Of a DNA stretch of 64,000 nt, positions 54,643 to 63,577 are shown one piece after another (the stretch's first letter is position 1; every line of letters begins with the position of its first letter). The stretch spans positions 1 to 64,000 of the forward strand of contig CAWCPZ010000003.1 in NCBI GenBank assembly GCA_963797635.1. The letters run 5' to 3'. The notes under the pieces are model-generated. The model did not search any database, had not been told where the DNA came from, and saw only the letters and a list, made by a program, of their open reading frames with translations. Made by a program: the position numbers and the translations under genes. This DNA comes from JAOUEA01 sp963797635. Lineage in GTDB: Bacteria; Actinomycetota; UBA4738; HRBIN12.

Positions 54643-55695
54643 TCCGGGTGCGACGGAGGGCGCAGCCTGGTCCGCAAGGCAGCCGGCATCGAGTTCCCGG
54701 GGTGGGACCCGACGACGAGCAGCCTGATCGCCGAGGTCCAGATGGCTGAGGAACCCGAACTGGGCATCCGCCGCACTCCCTCGGGCATGCATGCCCTGGG
54801 CAAGGTCGAATACGAGGTCAAAGACGGCGAGGTGGTCTACCAGCCAGGGGGGACCGTCGGGGTCATGCTGACTGAGTCGCAGGTCGGCACGAGCGAGCCC
54901 ACCCTGGGCGATCTCCGCGAGGGCCTCATCGCCGTGTACGGGACCGACTACGGGATCCACGATCCCACCTTCATCTCCAGGTTCACCGACACGACCCGGC
55001 AGGCCGCGGTCTACCGCGAGGGACGCATCCTGCTGGCCGGCGATGCGGCGCACGTGCATTCACCCGTCGGTGGGCAGGGCCTCAACACCGGTGTGCAGGA
55101 TGCGGTGAACCTTGGATGGAAGCTGGCCCAGGTGGTCGACCGGACATCGCCGGAGACCCTGCTGGACACCTACCAGGCCGAGCGCCACCCGGTCGCTGCC
55201 CGCGTGCTGCGCACCACGATGGCGCAGGTCGCGCTCATGCGTCCCGACGATCGCATCGAGGCGCTGCGCGACACCGTGTCGGAGCTGCTGAGCATGGACG
55301 AGCCGCGCAGGCGATTCGCCGCGATGATGTCCGGTCTGGACATCCACTACGACCTGGGCGAGGGCCACCCGCTGCTCGGTCGTCGCATGCCCGATCTGGA
55401 CCTGGTCACCGCCGAGGGCACGGTGCGGGTCTTCACCCTGCTGCACGGCGCCCGGCCGGTGCTCCTCAACCTCGGTGAACCCGGCGGCCTCGACATCGCT
55501 CCGTGGGCGGATCGGGTCCAGCTGATCGACGCCACCTACGACGGTCCGTGGGAGCTTCCGGCCATCGGGGCGGTCACCGCTCCCACCGCGGTGTTGATCC
55601 GCCCCGACGGATATGTCGCCTGGGTGGGAGACCTCGCCCGGCAGGGACTCGCTGACGCGCTGAACACCTGGTTCGGACCGCCGACCACGGCGTAG
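54643..55695 (+). pseudogene. 5'-truncated FAD-dependent aromatic monooxygenase
   Basis: 350 codons of a phenol-hydroxylase/rifampicin-monooxygenase-type flavoprotein. The readable part begins directly after the hutI stop at GCDGGRSLVRKAAGIEFPG, the DG motif that normally sits about 150 residues into the protein. It continues to the second FAD motif (ILLAGDAAHVHSPVGGQGLN) and a C-terminal thioredoxin-like domain (GARPVLLNLGE to AVLIRPDGYVAWVGD). The N-terminal GxGxxG FAD domain is absent and no start codon with a ribosome binding site precedes the fragment. It is in frame with hutI apart from the TAG. It is probably a deletion remnant. An assembly junction is a second possibility. The ATG at 54742 would yield a protein without FAD domain. 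Confidence 0.75.
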
Positions 55696-55742
55696 CGCAC
55701 CGGCTTCCGAGGTCGTCGCTCGGTGGTGCTCAGGAGGCATCG

Positions 55743-57287
55743 CTAGTCGAGCGCCGAGCCCACCGCCGATTCGGCGGCGGCCACCAACGCTCCCTCGCGC
55801 ACCAGCGAGATCGCGTCGGCGATGTCGGGTCCGAACTCGCGGTCGGCCGCGAAGAACGGCACCCGGGTCCGGATCACGTCGTGCACGGCCCGGGTGGCCG
55901 AGCCCGGCTCCAGCGGCGCCCGCAGATCCAGGGCCTGCGTCGCGGCCAGCGCTTCCAGCGCGATCACGGTCTCGGCGTTCGTCACCACATCGCGGGCATG
56001 CCGGGCCGAGGTCATCCCCATGCTGACGTGATCCTCCTGGCCGGCGCTCGAGGGGATCGAATCCACCGATGCGGGGTGCGCCAGCGACTTCGACTCGCTC
56101 ACCAACGAGGCCGCCGTGTACTGCACCAGCATGAAGCCGGAGTTCAGGCCGCTGCCGTGCACCAGGAACGCGGGCAGATCGTTGTTCTGCTTGGGATCGA
56201 GGAGTCGGTAGAGACGGCGTTCGCTGATCGAGGCGAGTGAGACCAGGGCGGTGGCGACGGTGTCCATCGCCACCGCCACCGGCTGGCCGTGGAAGTTGCC
56301 ACCGGCGCGGATCTCGTCGTCGGCATCGCCCCGGCCCGGCAGCACGATCGGGTTGTCGCTGACGCTGCCCGCCTCGATGCGGAGCACCGCGGTGGCGTAG
56401 GTCAACGCGTCGCGGGTGGCGCCGTGCACCTGGGGCGCGCACCGCAGGGAGTAGGCGTCCTGCACCAGGTGATGGGAGTCACGGTGCGAGGCCAGGATCG
56501 GCGAACCGGCCAGCAACCGGCGCAGGTTGGACGCGCTGGCGTTCTGACCGGGGTGCGGTCGCAGTCGCTGGAGCCGTTCGTCGAACGGCGCGTCGGTGCC
56601 GAGCGCGGCCTCGATCGTCATGGCCGCCACGACGTCCGCGGTCCGGGCGAGCCGCTCGGCACGGTGGCACGTGAGGATCCCGATCGCGAGCATGCCCTGC
56701 GTGCCGTTGACCAGGGCCAGCCCTTCCTTGGCCTCGAGGGACAACGGCGCCAGCCCCGCCCGCACGAACGCCGGCGCGGCCGGCTCCACGCCGCCTTCGG
56801 GACTGAGCACCGATCCGTGGCCGATCAGCGGCAACGCGAGGTTGGCGAGCGGCGCGAGATCTCCCGATGCGCCGAGCGACCCCTGCTGCGGCACCGCCGG
56901 GATCACATCTTCGTTGAGCATCCGGACCATCAGGTCGATCACCTCGGCCCGGACGCCCGAATGACCGAGCGCCAGGACGTGGGCTCGGAGCAGCAGCATC
57001 GCCCGCGCCTCCTCACGGGACAGCGGCTCGCCGACGGCGGTGGCATGCGAACGGATGATGCCGTGCTGGAGCTCGGCGGCCTGCGCAGCGTCGATGCGGG
57101 TATCGGCCAGTGCACCGAACCCGGTGGTCACGCCGTAGATCACCTCGCCGGACGAGACCGCCCGTTCCACCACGGCACGAGCGGCCGCCACCGACGCACG
57201 AGCGAGCTCGGGGAACGCCACCGGCGCACCGTCGGCGACCGCCACCACGTCGGCGAGCGACAGCCCGGCGCCGATCTCGACGGTCAT
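55743..57287 (-). CDS. hutH: Histidine ammonia-lyase
   Basis: 514 residues: IYGVTTGFGALAD, then GSLGASGDLAPLANLALPLIG whose Ala-Ser-Gly forms the MIO prosthetic group, and QDAYSLRCAPQVHGATRD, QEDHVSMGM. It deaminates L-histidine to urocanate. The start is ATG 57285-57287, which overlaps the expected stop of the pepE-like gene (CCATGA). A shifted reading makes pepE and hutH look fused, which is rejected. Confidence 0.95.
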   Translation of the reverse strand: MTVEIGAGLSLADVVAVADGAPVAFPELARASVAAARAVVERAVSSGEVIYGVTTGFGALADTRIDAAQAAELQHGIIRSHATAVGEPLSREEARAMLLLRAHVLALGHSGVRAEVIDLMVRMLNEDVIPAVPQQGSLGASGDLAPLANLALPLIGHGSVLSPEGGVEPAAPAFVRAGLAPLSLEAKEGLALVNGTQGMLAIGILTCHRAERLARTADVVAAMTIEAALGTDAPFDERLQRLRPHPGQNASASNLRRLLAGSPILASHRDSHHLVQDAYSLRCAPQVHGATRDALTYATAVLRIEAGSVSDNPIVLPGRGDADDEIRAGGNFHGQPVAVAMDTVATALVSLASISERRLYRLLDPKQNNDLPAFLVHGSGLNSGFMLVQYTAASLVSESKSLAHPASVDSIPSSAGQEDHVSMGMTSARHARDVVTNAETVIALEALAATQALDLRAPLEPGSATRAVHDVIRTRVPFFAADREFGPDIADAISLVREGALVAAAESAVGSALD

Positions 57288-57989
57288 GGCCCCTCCAGGA
57301 GCCGGGCCGGCAACACGGTCTCCGATGCGCCGCCGCTGATCGTCGGGCTCGACGCGTCTGGCGCCCGACCCTTCGGCCGAGACCACGATCTCGGCGAGAT
57401 CCGCGCCCACGATGTGGGCGGCCGCGAGGTCGTCGCACGCGATGCCCGGTGGCAGGGTGCCGTCGGCGACCAGCGCGCGGTAGGCCGGCTGGCGCGAGGG
57501 CTCGCTGTCGTAGTGCGGGCAGAAGCTCCCCGCCACCAGGCCCAGGCCGTCGGGCAGCGGATCGGCGTTGCCCATCAGGTAGGAGTCGGTGGTGCTGGCC
57601 TCGAACCAGCAGTTGGCCCCGGCGCTGCCGCCCGCCATGATCACGCCCGCCTCCCACGCGTCCCGGAGCACCATGTCGAGGCCGTGCGCGCGCCAGATGG
57701 CCAACATGTTCAGCGTGTTGCCGCCCGCCACCAGGACCACGTCCTGGGCCAGCACGAACGAACGCAGGTCCTCGACCGTTCGCGCGAACAGCCCGAGATC
57801 GCTCGGCTCGAACGAGTGCGCGGGGAAGGAGCGGTAGAACATCGCCACGCCGCGATCGTTGTCACCGGTCGCCGTGGGCACGTAGAGCACCTTGGGTTTG
57901 GCCGCATCGGCCAGCTCGAACAGGAACGGATAGATCGGGTCCGAGGGCCACTGCCCTCCACCCATCGCCACGATGTGGCGTTCGGTCAT
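57284..57989 (-). CDS. Peptidase E (S51)-like protein in the hut operon (one frameshift)
   Basis: About 234 residues with S51 features: HIVAMGGGQ, VLVAGGNTLNMLAIWRAHGL, AGGSAGANCWFE with the catalytic Ser nucleophile and GLVAGSFCPHYDSEP. PepE cleaves N-terminal aspartyl dipeptides; here a peptide or acyl substrate related to histidine degradation is possible. Near 57370 the frame changes: the alternative reading ends ETVLPARLLEGP and a TGA at 57284-57286 overlapping the hutH ATG. The start overlaps the hutU stop by 4 bases (57986-57989), so it is translationally coupled to both neighbours. Confidence 0.8.
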
Positions 57990-59645
57990 GACTCCTCCAT
58001 GGGGACGCGGACGCCTCGTTCGTGCGCGACGTCGATCGCGCGGTCGTACCCGGCGTCGACGTGCCGCACCACGCCCATGCCCGGATCGGATCGCAGCACC
58101 CGCGCGAGCCGCTCACCGGCGTTCGCGGTGCCGTCGGCCACCACCACCATGCCCGCGTGGATCGAGTACCCGATCCCCACGCCGCCCCCGTGGTGCACGC
58201 TCACCCAGTGCGCGCCCGCGGCCGTGTTGATCAACGCGTTGAGGATCGGCCAGTCGGCGATCGCATCCGACCCGTCCAGCATCGCCTCGGTCTCGCGGTT
58301 GGGACTGGCGACGCTGCCGGCGTCCAGGTGATCGCGCCCGATCACGATCGGCGCCGACACCTCGCCCGAGGCCACCATCTCGTTGAAGCGCTCCCCGGCG
58401 CGATCGCGCTCGCCGTAGCCGAGCCAACAGATCCGTGCGGGCAGCCCCTGGAAGGCGACACGCTCGGCGGCCATCCGCAGCCAACGGTGCAGGCGGTCGT
58501 TGTCCGGGAAGAGTTCGGCCACCGCGCGGTCGGTCGCGGCGATGTCGGCCGGATCGCCGCTGAGCGCCGCCCAGCGGAACGGTCCCTTGCCTTCGCAGAA
58601 GAGCGGGCGCACGAACGCCGGCACGAACCCCGGGAACGAATACGCCCGGTCGCGGTCGAGTCCGCCTTCCACCGCCCCCGCCCGCAGGTTGTTGCCGTAG
58701 TCGAAGACCACGGAGCCGGCCTCGGCGAAGTCCACCATGGCGTCCACCTGGTGGGCCATCGACTCGTAGGAGCGGTGGACGTACTCATCGGGCTCGCGCC
58801 GGAGCGCATCGGCCTCGGGCAGCGACAACCCCTCGGGCACGTACCCGCCGAGCGGGTCGTGTGCGCTGGTCTGGTCGGTGACCACGTCAGCGGCGAACCC
58901 GCGCCCGAGCAACGCGGGGAAGACCTCGGCGGTGTTGCCGACCACCCCGATCGAGACCGCTTCGCGCGAGGCCTTCGCCGCTTCGGCCCAGGCCACGGCC
59001 TCGTCCAGATCGGCGGTCATGCGGTCGAGGTAGCGCGTCTGGATCCGTCGCTCGATCCGCGCGGGGTCGACGTCGACGCAGAGCGCCACGCCGCCGTTCA
59101 TCGTCACCGCCAGTGGCTGGGCCCCGCCCATGCCGCCGAGCCCGCCCGTCAACGTGATCGTGCCGGCGAGCGAATCACCGAAGTGCTGGTGCGCGCACTC
59201 GGCGAGGGTTTCGTACGTGCCCTGCAGGATGCCCTGGGTCCCGATGTAGATCCACGAGCCCGCGGTCATCTGCCCGTACATCGTGAGTCCCTGGGCCTCC
59301 AAGCGCACGGAACGTCTCCCAGTCGGCCCATTTCGGGACCAGCATGGAGTTGGAGATCAGGACCCTCGGTGCGAGATCGTGCGTGCGGAACACCGCGACC
59401 GGCTTGCCCGACTGCACCAGCAGGGTCTCGTCGTCGCCCAGGGTCCTCAGGGTGCGAACGATGGCGTCGTAGGCCTCCCAGCTTCGGGCGGCGCGTCCGG
59501 TGCCGCCGTAGACGACCAGGTCCTCGGGACGCTCGGCCACCTCGGGATCGAGGTTGTTCATGAGCATCCGCATCGCCGCTTCCTGCGGCCACGAGCGGCA
59601 CGACAGATCGGTGCCTCGCGGTGCCCTGATGTTGCGGTGGCTCAT
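57986..59645 (-). CDS. hutU: Urocanate hydratase (one frameshift)
   Basis: About 553 residues, normal for HutU. N-terminus SHRNIRAPRGTDLSCRSWPQ, then LVVYGGTGRAARSWEAYDAI and ISNSMLVPKWADWETF; after the shift, TMYGQMTAGSWIYIGTQGI, GGLGGMGGAQPLAVTMNGG and the NAD-binding site. It hydrates urocanate to imidazolonepropionate using NAD as an electrophile. The break near 59315 is one extra G in GCGCTTGGAGGCC; removing it gives FRALEAQGLTMYG. No hutG or hutF is in the window, so the last step is encoded elsewhere. Confidence 0.93.
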
Positions 59646-59768
59646 CGATCCCCTCCCCCGTCCGGCCGATGCTACCCGCCGGGCGCCCGGGAGGCCGTTC
59701 GAGACGAGCCTGGGGAGAAACGGCTCATGTGCTTGAGCAGGGGGTTGCTGCCGGGTAGCGTCCCCCCG

Positions 59769-60999
59769 ATGGCCGTCGGAACTTCCCCCTACGCGCCGGG
59801 TGGTGCCAGCAGCATGGGCGCCGACCCGATCCGTGTCCTCATCGCTGACGACGAACCCGCCCTGCGCATCGCCCTCGCCGACCTCCTGGCCCACGACGAC
59901 GAGGTGGTGCTGATCGGGAGCGCCGGCGACGCCGACGAGGCGATCCAACTCGCCGTGGACGAGCACCCCGACGTGGCCCTGGTCGACGTGAAGATGCCGG
60001 CCGGCGGCGGACCCCGAGCGGCGCGGGAGATCATGCGGGTATCCCCCGACACCCGGGTCATCGCGCTCTCCGCCTTCGAGGACCGTCCCACGGTCCTCGA
60101 GATGCTGCGCGCCGGTGCCGTCGGCTACCTGGTGAAGGGCACCGCCGGTGAGGAGATCCTCGGTTCGATCCAGAAGGTCATGGCCGGCGGCGCGAGCCTG
60201 TCATCGGAGGTGATCGCCGGCATCGTGCACGAGCTCACCCAGCAGCTCCGACGCGAGGAGGCGGCTCGCGAGGAGCGCGATGCCCGCCGCGGCGAGATCG
60301 AGCGGTTCGTGGCCGGCGAGGGGCTGTCCATGGTGTTCCAGCCCATCGTCGAGCTCTCGACCCGGAGCACCGTCGGGGTCGAGGCGCTGGCCCGGTTCCG
60401 TTCGCTCCCGTTGCGACCACCGAACGAATGGTTCGCCGAGGCGGTCCAGCTGGCGTTGGGCGTGCAGCTGGAGCTCACCACGATCGCCCAGGCCCTGCGC
60501 GAGCTGGACCGGGTGCCCGAGGGCGCCTACCTGGCGGTGAACTGCTCGCATCACGCGGCCACCTCCTCCCAACTGGCGCGCCTGCTGGGATCGGACGCCG
60601 GCCGGATCGTGCTGGAGATCACCGAACACGAGGCGGTCGAGGACTACGTCGCCCTGGTGACGGCGCTCGCCCCCCTGCGCGAGATGGGCGCCCGCATCGC
60701 GATCGACGATGCCGGCGCGGGGTTCGCCAGCATGCGCCACACCCTGCAGATCACCCCCGACATCGTGAAGATGGACATGAGCCTCACCCGGGGGATCGAC
60801 GCCGACCGCGCGAAACGAGCCCTCGCGGCGGCCCTGATCTCGTTCACCGAGGAGATGGACATCGTCATGGTGGCCGAGGGCATCGAAACGGTGGAGGAAC
60901 TCGAGACGCTCGCGACCTTGGGCGTTCGCTTCGGTCAGGGCTTCTACCTGGCCGAACCCGCTCCAGCTGGCCTGCAGCCGGCGTCGGTCCATCGCCTAG
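59769..60999 (+). CDS. Response regulator with EAL phosphodiesterase output
   Basis: About 410 residues. A receiver domain (VLIADDEPALRIALADLL, ALVDVKMPAGGG with the phospho-acceptor Asp, and VGYLVKG) is joined by a short helix to an EAL domain: VEALARF, VLEITEHEAVEDY, IDDAGAGFASMRH, VKMDMSL, VAEGIETVEEL and GQGFYLAEP. All residues for metal binding and cyclic-di-GMP hydrolysis look present. The start may be ATG 59769 or 59814. The frame near the end is broken around 60960; correcting it gives a stop TAG at 60997-60999, overlapping the stop of the opposite-strand GGDEF gene. Without correction the frame would run wrongly to 62060. Confidence 0.85.
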
Positions 61000-61020
61000 C
61001 CGACGCGTCGGTCCATCGCC
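60981..61020. repeat. 16-bp direct repeat at the EAL/GGDEF junction
   Basis: GCGTCGGTCCATCGCC occurs at 60981-60996 and 61005-61020 with 8 bases between. It spans the shared stop region of the two convergent response regulators and could be a slippage product that also explains the frame break there. Confidence 0.55.
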
Positions 61021-61973
61021 CAGGACGAGCCGGTGGAACCCTTCGTGAACTGCTTCATCTCGGTCGCCACGGCCACCGCCTCGGCGTAGTGCTGGAAGGC
61101 CCGCTTGTCGGTGGAGGCGACCCCGATCGAGACCGTGAGCATGGGGAAGCGCTGCAGCTCGCCGCGACGGTTCGTGACCTCGATGTAGCCCCGGTCACGG
61201 TCGTCCGGGTCGTACAGGCCGGGGGCCTCCCGGTCGAACCGCTCCACGATCGCCTGGGCCACGGCCTCGGCCTTGCCGGGATCGACCACGACCACGAAGT
61301 CGTCGCCGCCGACATGGCCGACGAACGCGGCTCCACCGGTCTCGTCGCTCGAGACCTCTTCGAACAGGCGAGCGCTCGACTGGATCACCTGGTCGCCGCG
61401 CATGAACCCGTAGTGGTCGTTGAAGGCCTTGAAGTGATCGAGGTCGGCGTACAGGATCGCGAACGGGATCCCCTGGTCCACGCGGCCGTCGATCTCCTCT
61501 TCGATCCGGACGTTGCCGGGCAGGCCCGTGAGCGGCGACTGCGCGCGCATGTCGCGCGATCGGCGGAGCACGCCGCGGATCCGGGCCAGCAGCTCGGGCG
61601 TGTCGAAGGGCTTGACGATGTAGTCGTCGGCGCCGATCGCGAACCCTTCCAGCTTGTCGGCCGAGAGGCCGCGTGCCGTCAGCATGATGATCGAGACCGA
61701 CGCGGTGCGGGGGTCCTGACGCAGGCGCCGGGTGAGTTCGAACCCGTCCATGTTGGGCATCATCACGTCGGCGAGCACGAGGTCGGGACAGCGCTCCTGG
61801 GCGGCATTCAGCGCGAGCGATCCATCGGAGGCCACGCGCACGTCGTAGCCGGCGGCCCGCAACTCGATCTCCAGCAGGCGCGCGATGAACGGATCGTCGT
61901 CGACCACCAGGAGGCTCTCGCCACCCCCGGCGTCGGCGGTCGGATCCACGTTCAATCCTTCGGCTTCGTTCAC
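60996..61973 (-). CDS. Response regulator with GGDEF diguanylate cyclase output
   Basis: 325 residues: receiver domain (LLVVDDDPFIARLLEIEL, LVLADVMMPNMDGFE with the acceptor Asp, and ADDYIVKPF), then a GGDEF domain (LTGLPGNVRIEEEI, ILYADLDHFKAFNDHYGFMRGDQ, GHVGGDDFVVVV). The signature is GGDDF, which keeps the acidic pair, so it is probably active; no RxxD inhibitory site is visible before it. It would make cyclic-di-GMP when phosphorylated. GTG 61971-61973 was chosen. A DosR-like palindrome lies about 75-94 bp upstream. Confidence 0.85.
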   Translation of the reverse strand: MNEAEGLNVDPTADAGGGESLLVVDDDPFIARLLEIELRAAGYDVRVASDGSLALNAAQERCPDLVLADVMMPNMDGFELTRRLRQDPRTASVSIIMLTARGLSADKLEGFAIGADDYIVKPFDTPELLARIRGVLRRSRDMRAQSPLTGLPGNVRIEEEIDGRVDQGIPFAILYADLDHFKAFNDHYGFMRGDQVIQSSARLFEEVSSDETGGAAFVGHVGGDDFVVVVDPGKAEAVAQAIVERFDREAPGLYDPDDRDRGYIEVTNRRGELQRFPMLTVSIGVASTDKRAFQHYAEAVAVATEMKQFTKGSTGSSWAMDRRVG

Positions 61974-62047
61974 ACCCGCACCTGTGCTCGGTCCATCTGC
62001 TCGGTCACGTGTCCCCCGTGTCCCCTCGCGAATCGCTTGGGTCACGA

Positions 62048-62067
62048 ATCGGCACTTTAGTCCCGAA
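62048..62067. promoter_or_regulatory. DosR/DevR-box-like palindrome
   Basis: ATCGGCACTTTAGTCCCGAA matches the mycobacterial DosR consensus TTSGGGACTWWAGTCCCSAA at 18 of 20 positions. It lies between the divergent GGDEF gene (75 bp upstream of its start) and cystathionine beta-synthase (132 bp upstream). Control by a DevR-type regulator under low oxygen is inferred, with no dosRS seen in this window. Confidence 0.5.
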
Positions 62068-62198
62068 GGTGAAGCCTGTCCGGGTAGCGATCTGTTCTTT
62101 GCCGCACACGCCCCGAACGCGGTGGCACGCGGGACGGACCGGTCCGGGCGTGGCACCATAGGCCCCGACCGCATGCGGCGAAGGGGGCTCGGTCCACG

Positions 62199-63575
62199 AT
62201 GCAGGTGCTCGACACGTTCCTGGACGCGATGGGCGACACGCCGCTCGTGCGCCTCCATTCGGTGACCCGAGGCGTGGAGGCCACGGTCCTGGCCAAGGTC
62301 GAGATGCTGAATCCGGGCGGTTCGGTCAAGGACCGGATCGGGATCCGCATGATCGAAGCCGCGGAGCGTGCGGGCACCCTGAAGCCCGGCGGGACGATCG
62401 TGGAGCCCACGAGCGGCAACACCGGGCACGGTCTCGCGATCGCCGCGGCGATCAAGGGCTACAAGTGCATCTTCGTGATGCCCGACAAGATGAGCCAGGA
62501 GAAGATCGCGCTGCTGCGCGCCTACGGTGCCGAGGTGATCATCACGCCCACGGCGGTGGCCCCCGATTCGCCCGAGAGTTACTACCGGGTGGCCGACCGG
62601 CTCACCGAGGAGATCCCCGGCGCCTTCCAGCCGAACCAGTACTGGAACCCGGAGAACCCCAAGACCCACTACGAGACCACCGGCCCGGAGATCTGGGCAC
62701 AGACCGACGGACGGATCGACGTCTTCGTCGCCGGCGTGGGGACGGGCGGCACGATCAGCGGCGTGGGTCGCTACCTCAAGGAGCAGAACCCCGACGTCAC
62801 GATCGTCGGCGCCGACCCCGAGGGATCGCTCTACTCGGGCGACGAGCCTCGCCCGTACCTGGTGGAAGGCATCGGCGAGGACTTCTGGCCGGGGACGTTC
62901 GATCCCGAGGTGGTCGATCGCTACGTCAAGGTCAGCGATCGCGACTCCTTCCTCACCGCCCGCGCCGTGACGCGGCAGGAAGGGATCCTGGTGGGTGGCT
63001 CGTGCGGGTCGGCGGTCTTCGCCGCCCTCATGGTGGCGCGTGAACTCGACGCTTCGAAGACCGTCGTCGTGCTGCTGCCCGACACCGGTCGCCAGTACCT
63101 GTCCAAGGTGTACTCCGACTCGTGGATGCTGCAGCACGGCATGCTCGACCGGCCCGACCTGATCCGCGTCGACGAGGTCCTGGCCGCCAAGGGGAGCGCC
63201 CTGCCGTCCCTCATCACCGTCGATGCCCATGCGAAGGTCCGGCAAGCCGTCGACGTCCTGCACGAGCACAACATCTCCCAGGCGCCGGTCGTGCGCGGGG
63301 AAGGTGCCGACGTGACGGGCTTCGTGGGTTCGATCCGCGACCGCGAGTTGCTGGAGCGGGTCTTCCGCGATCCCGACGCCCTCCAGGCCGACGTCGCCGA
63401 AGTGATGGCCCCACCGATCCCCATGGTGGAGTGGGACCACCCGATCGAGTCGGCGTTCGCCGAGATGGAGCACGGGCCGGCCGTCCTGATCGCCAAGCAG
63501 GGCCAGGTGCTCGGCGTGCTGACCCGGAGCGACCTGCTGGACTTCCTGGCCCACCGTCGGCAGATCCAGCGCTGA
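62199..63575 (+). CDS. cbs: Cystathionine beta-synthase with C-terminal CBS pair
   Basis: 458 residues. The PLP domain has GDTPLVRL, NPGGSVKDRIG with the Lys, EPTSGNTGHGLA and GVGTGGTISGVGRYL. A pair of CBS domains (SLITVDAHAKVRQAVDVLHEHNISQAPVV and VAEVMAPPIPMVEWDHP to VLTRSDLLDFL) follows from about residue 335. It condenses serine with homocysteine to cystathionine, or makes cysteine from O-acetylserine; the CBS pair suggests a regulated enzyme, as in mycobacterial and eukaryotic forms. It has its own upstream region and follows the divergent GGDEF gene. Confidence 0.93.
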   Translation: MQVLDTFLDAMGDTPLVRLHSVTRGVEATVLAKVEMLNPGGSVKDRIGIRMIEAAERAGTLKPGGTIVEPTSGNTGHGLAIAAAIKGYKCIFVMPDKMSQEKIALLRAYGAEVIITPTAVAPDSPESYYRVADRLTEEIPGAFQPNQYWNPENPKTHYETTGPEIWAQTDGRIDVFVAGVGTGGTISGVGRYLKEQNPDVTIVGADPEGSLYSGDEPRPYLVEGIGEDFWPGTFDPEVVDRYVKVSDRDSFLTARAVTRQEGILVGGSCGSAVFAALMVARELDASKTVVVLLPDTGRQYLSKVYSDSWMLQHGMLDRPDLIRVDEVLAAKGSALPSLITVDAHAKVRQAVDVLHEHNISQAPVVRGEGADVTGFVGSIRDRELLERVFRDPDALQADVAEVMAPPIPMVEWDHPIESAFAEMEHGPAVLIAKQGQVLGVLTRSDLLDFLAHRRQIQR

Positions 63576-63577
63576 CG

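Noticed and set aside
55743..57989. Apparent 748-residue PepE-HutH fusion protein
   Set aside because: The open frame joins them only because of a single-base shift near 57370. The other frame ends PepE normally with a TGA overlapping the hutH ATG, as in standard coupled genes.
59283..62060. 925-codon plus-strand frame running through the EAL gene into the GGDEF gene
   Set aside because: The first part is antisense to hutU and the last part is antisense to the GGDEF regulator. Only 59,769-60,999 is the EAL protein.
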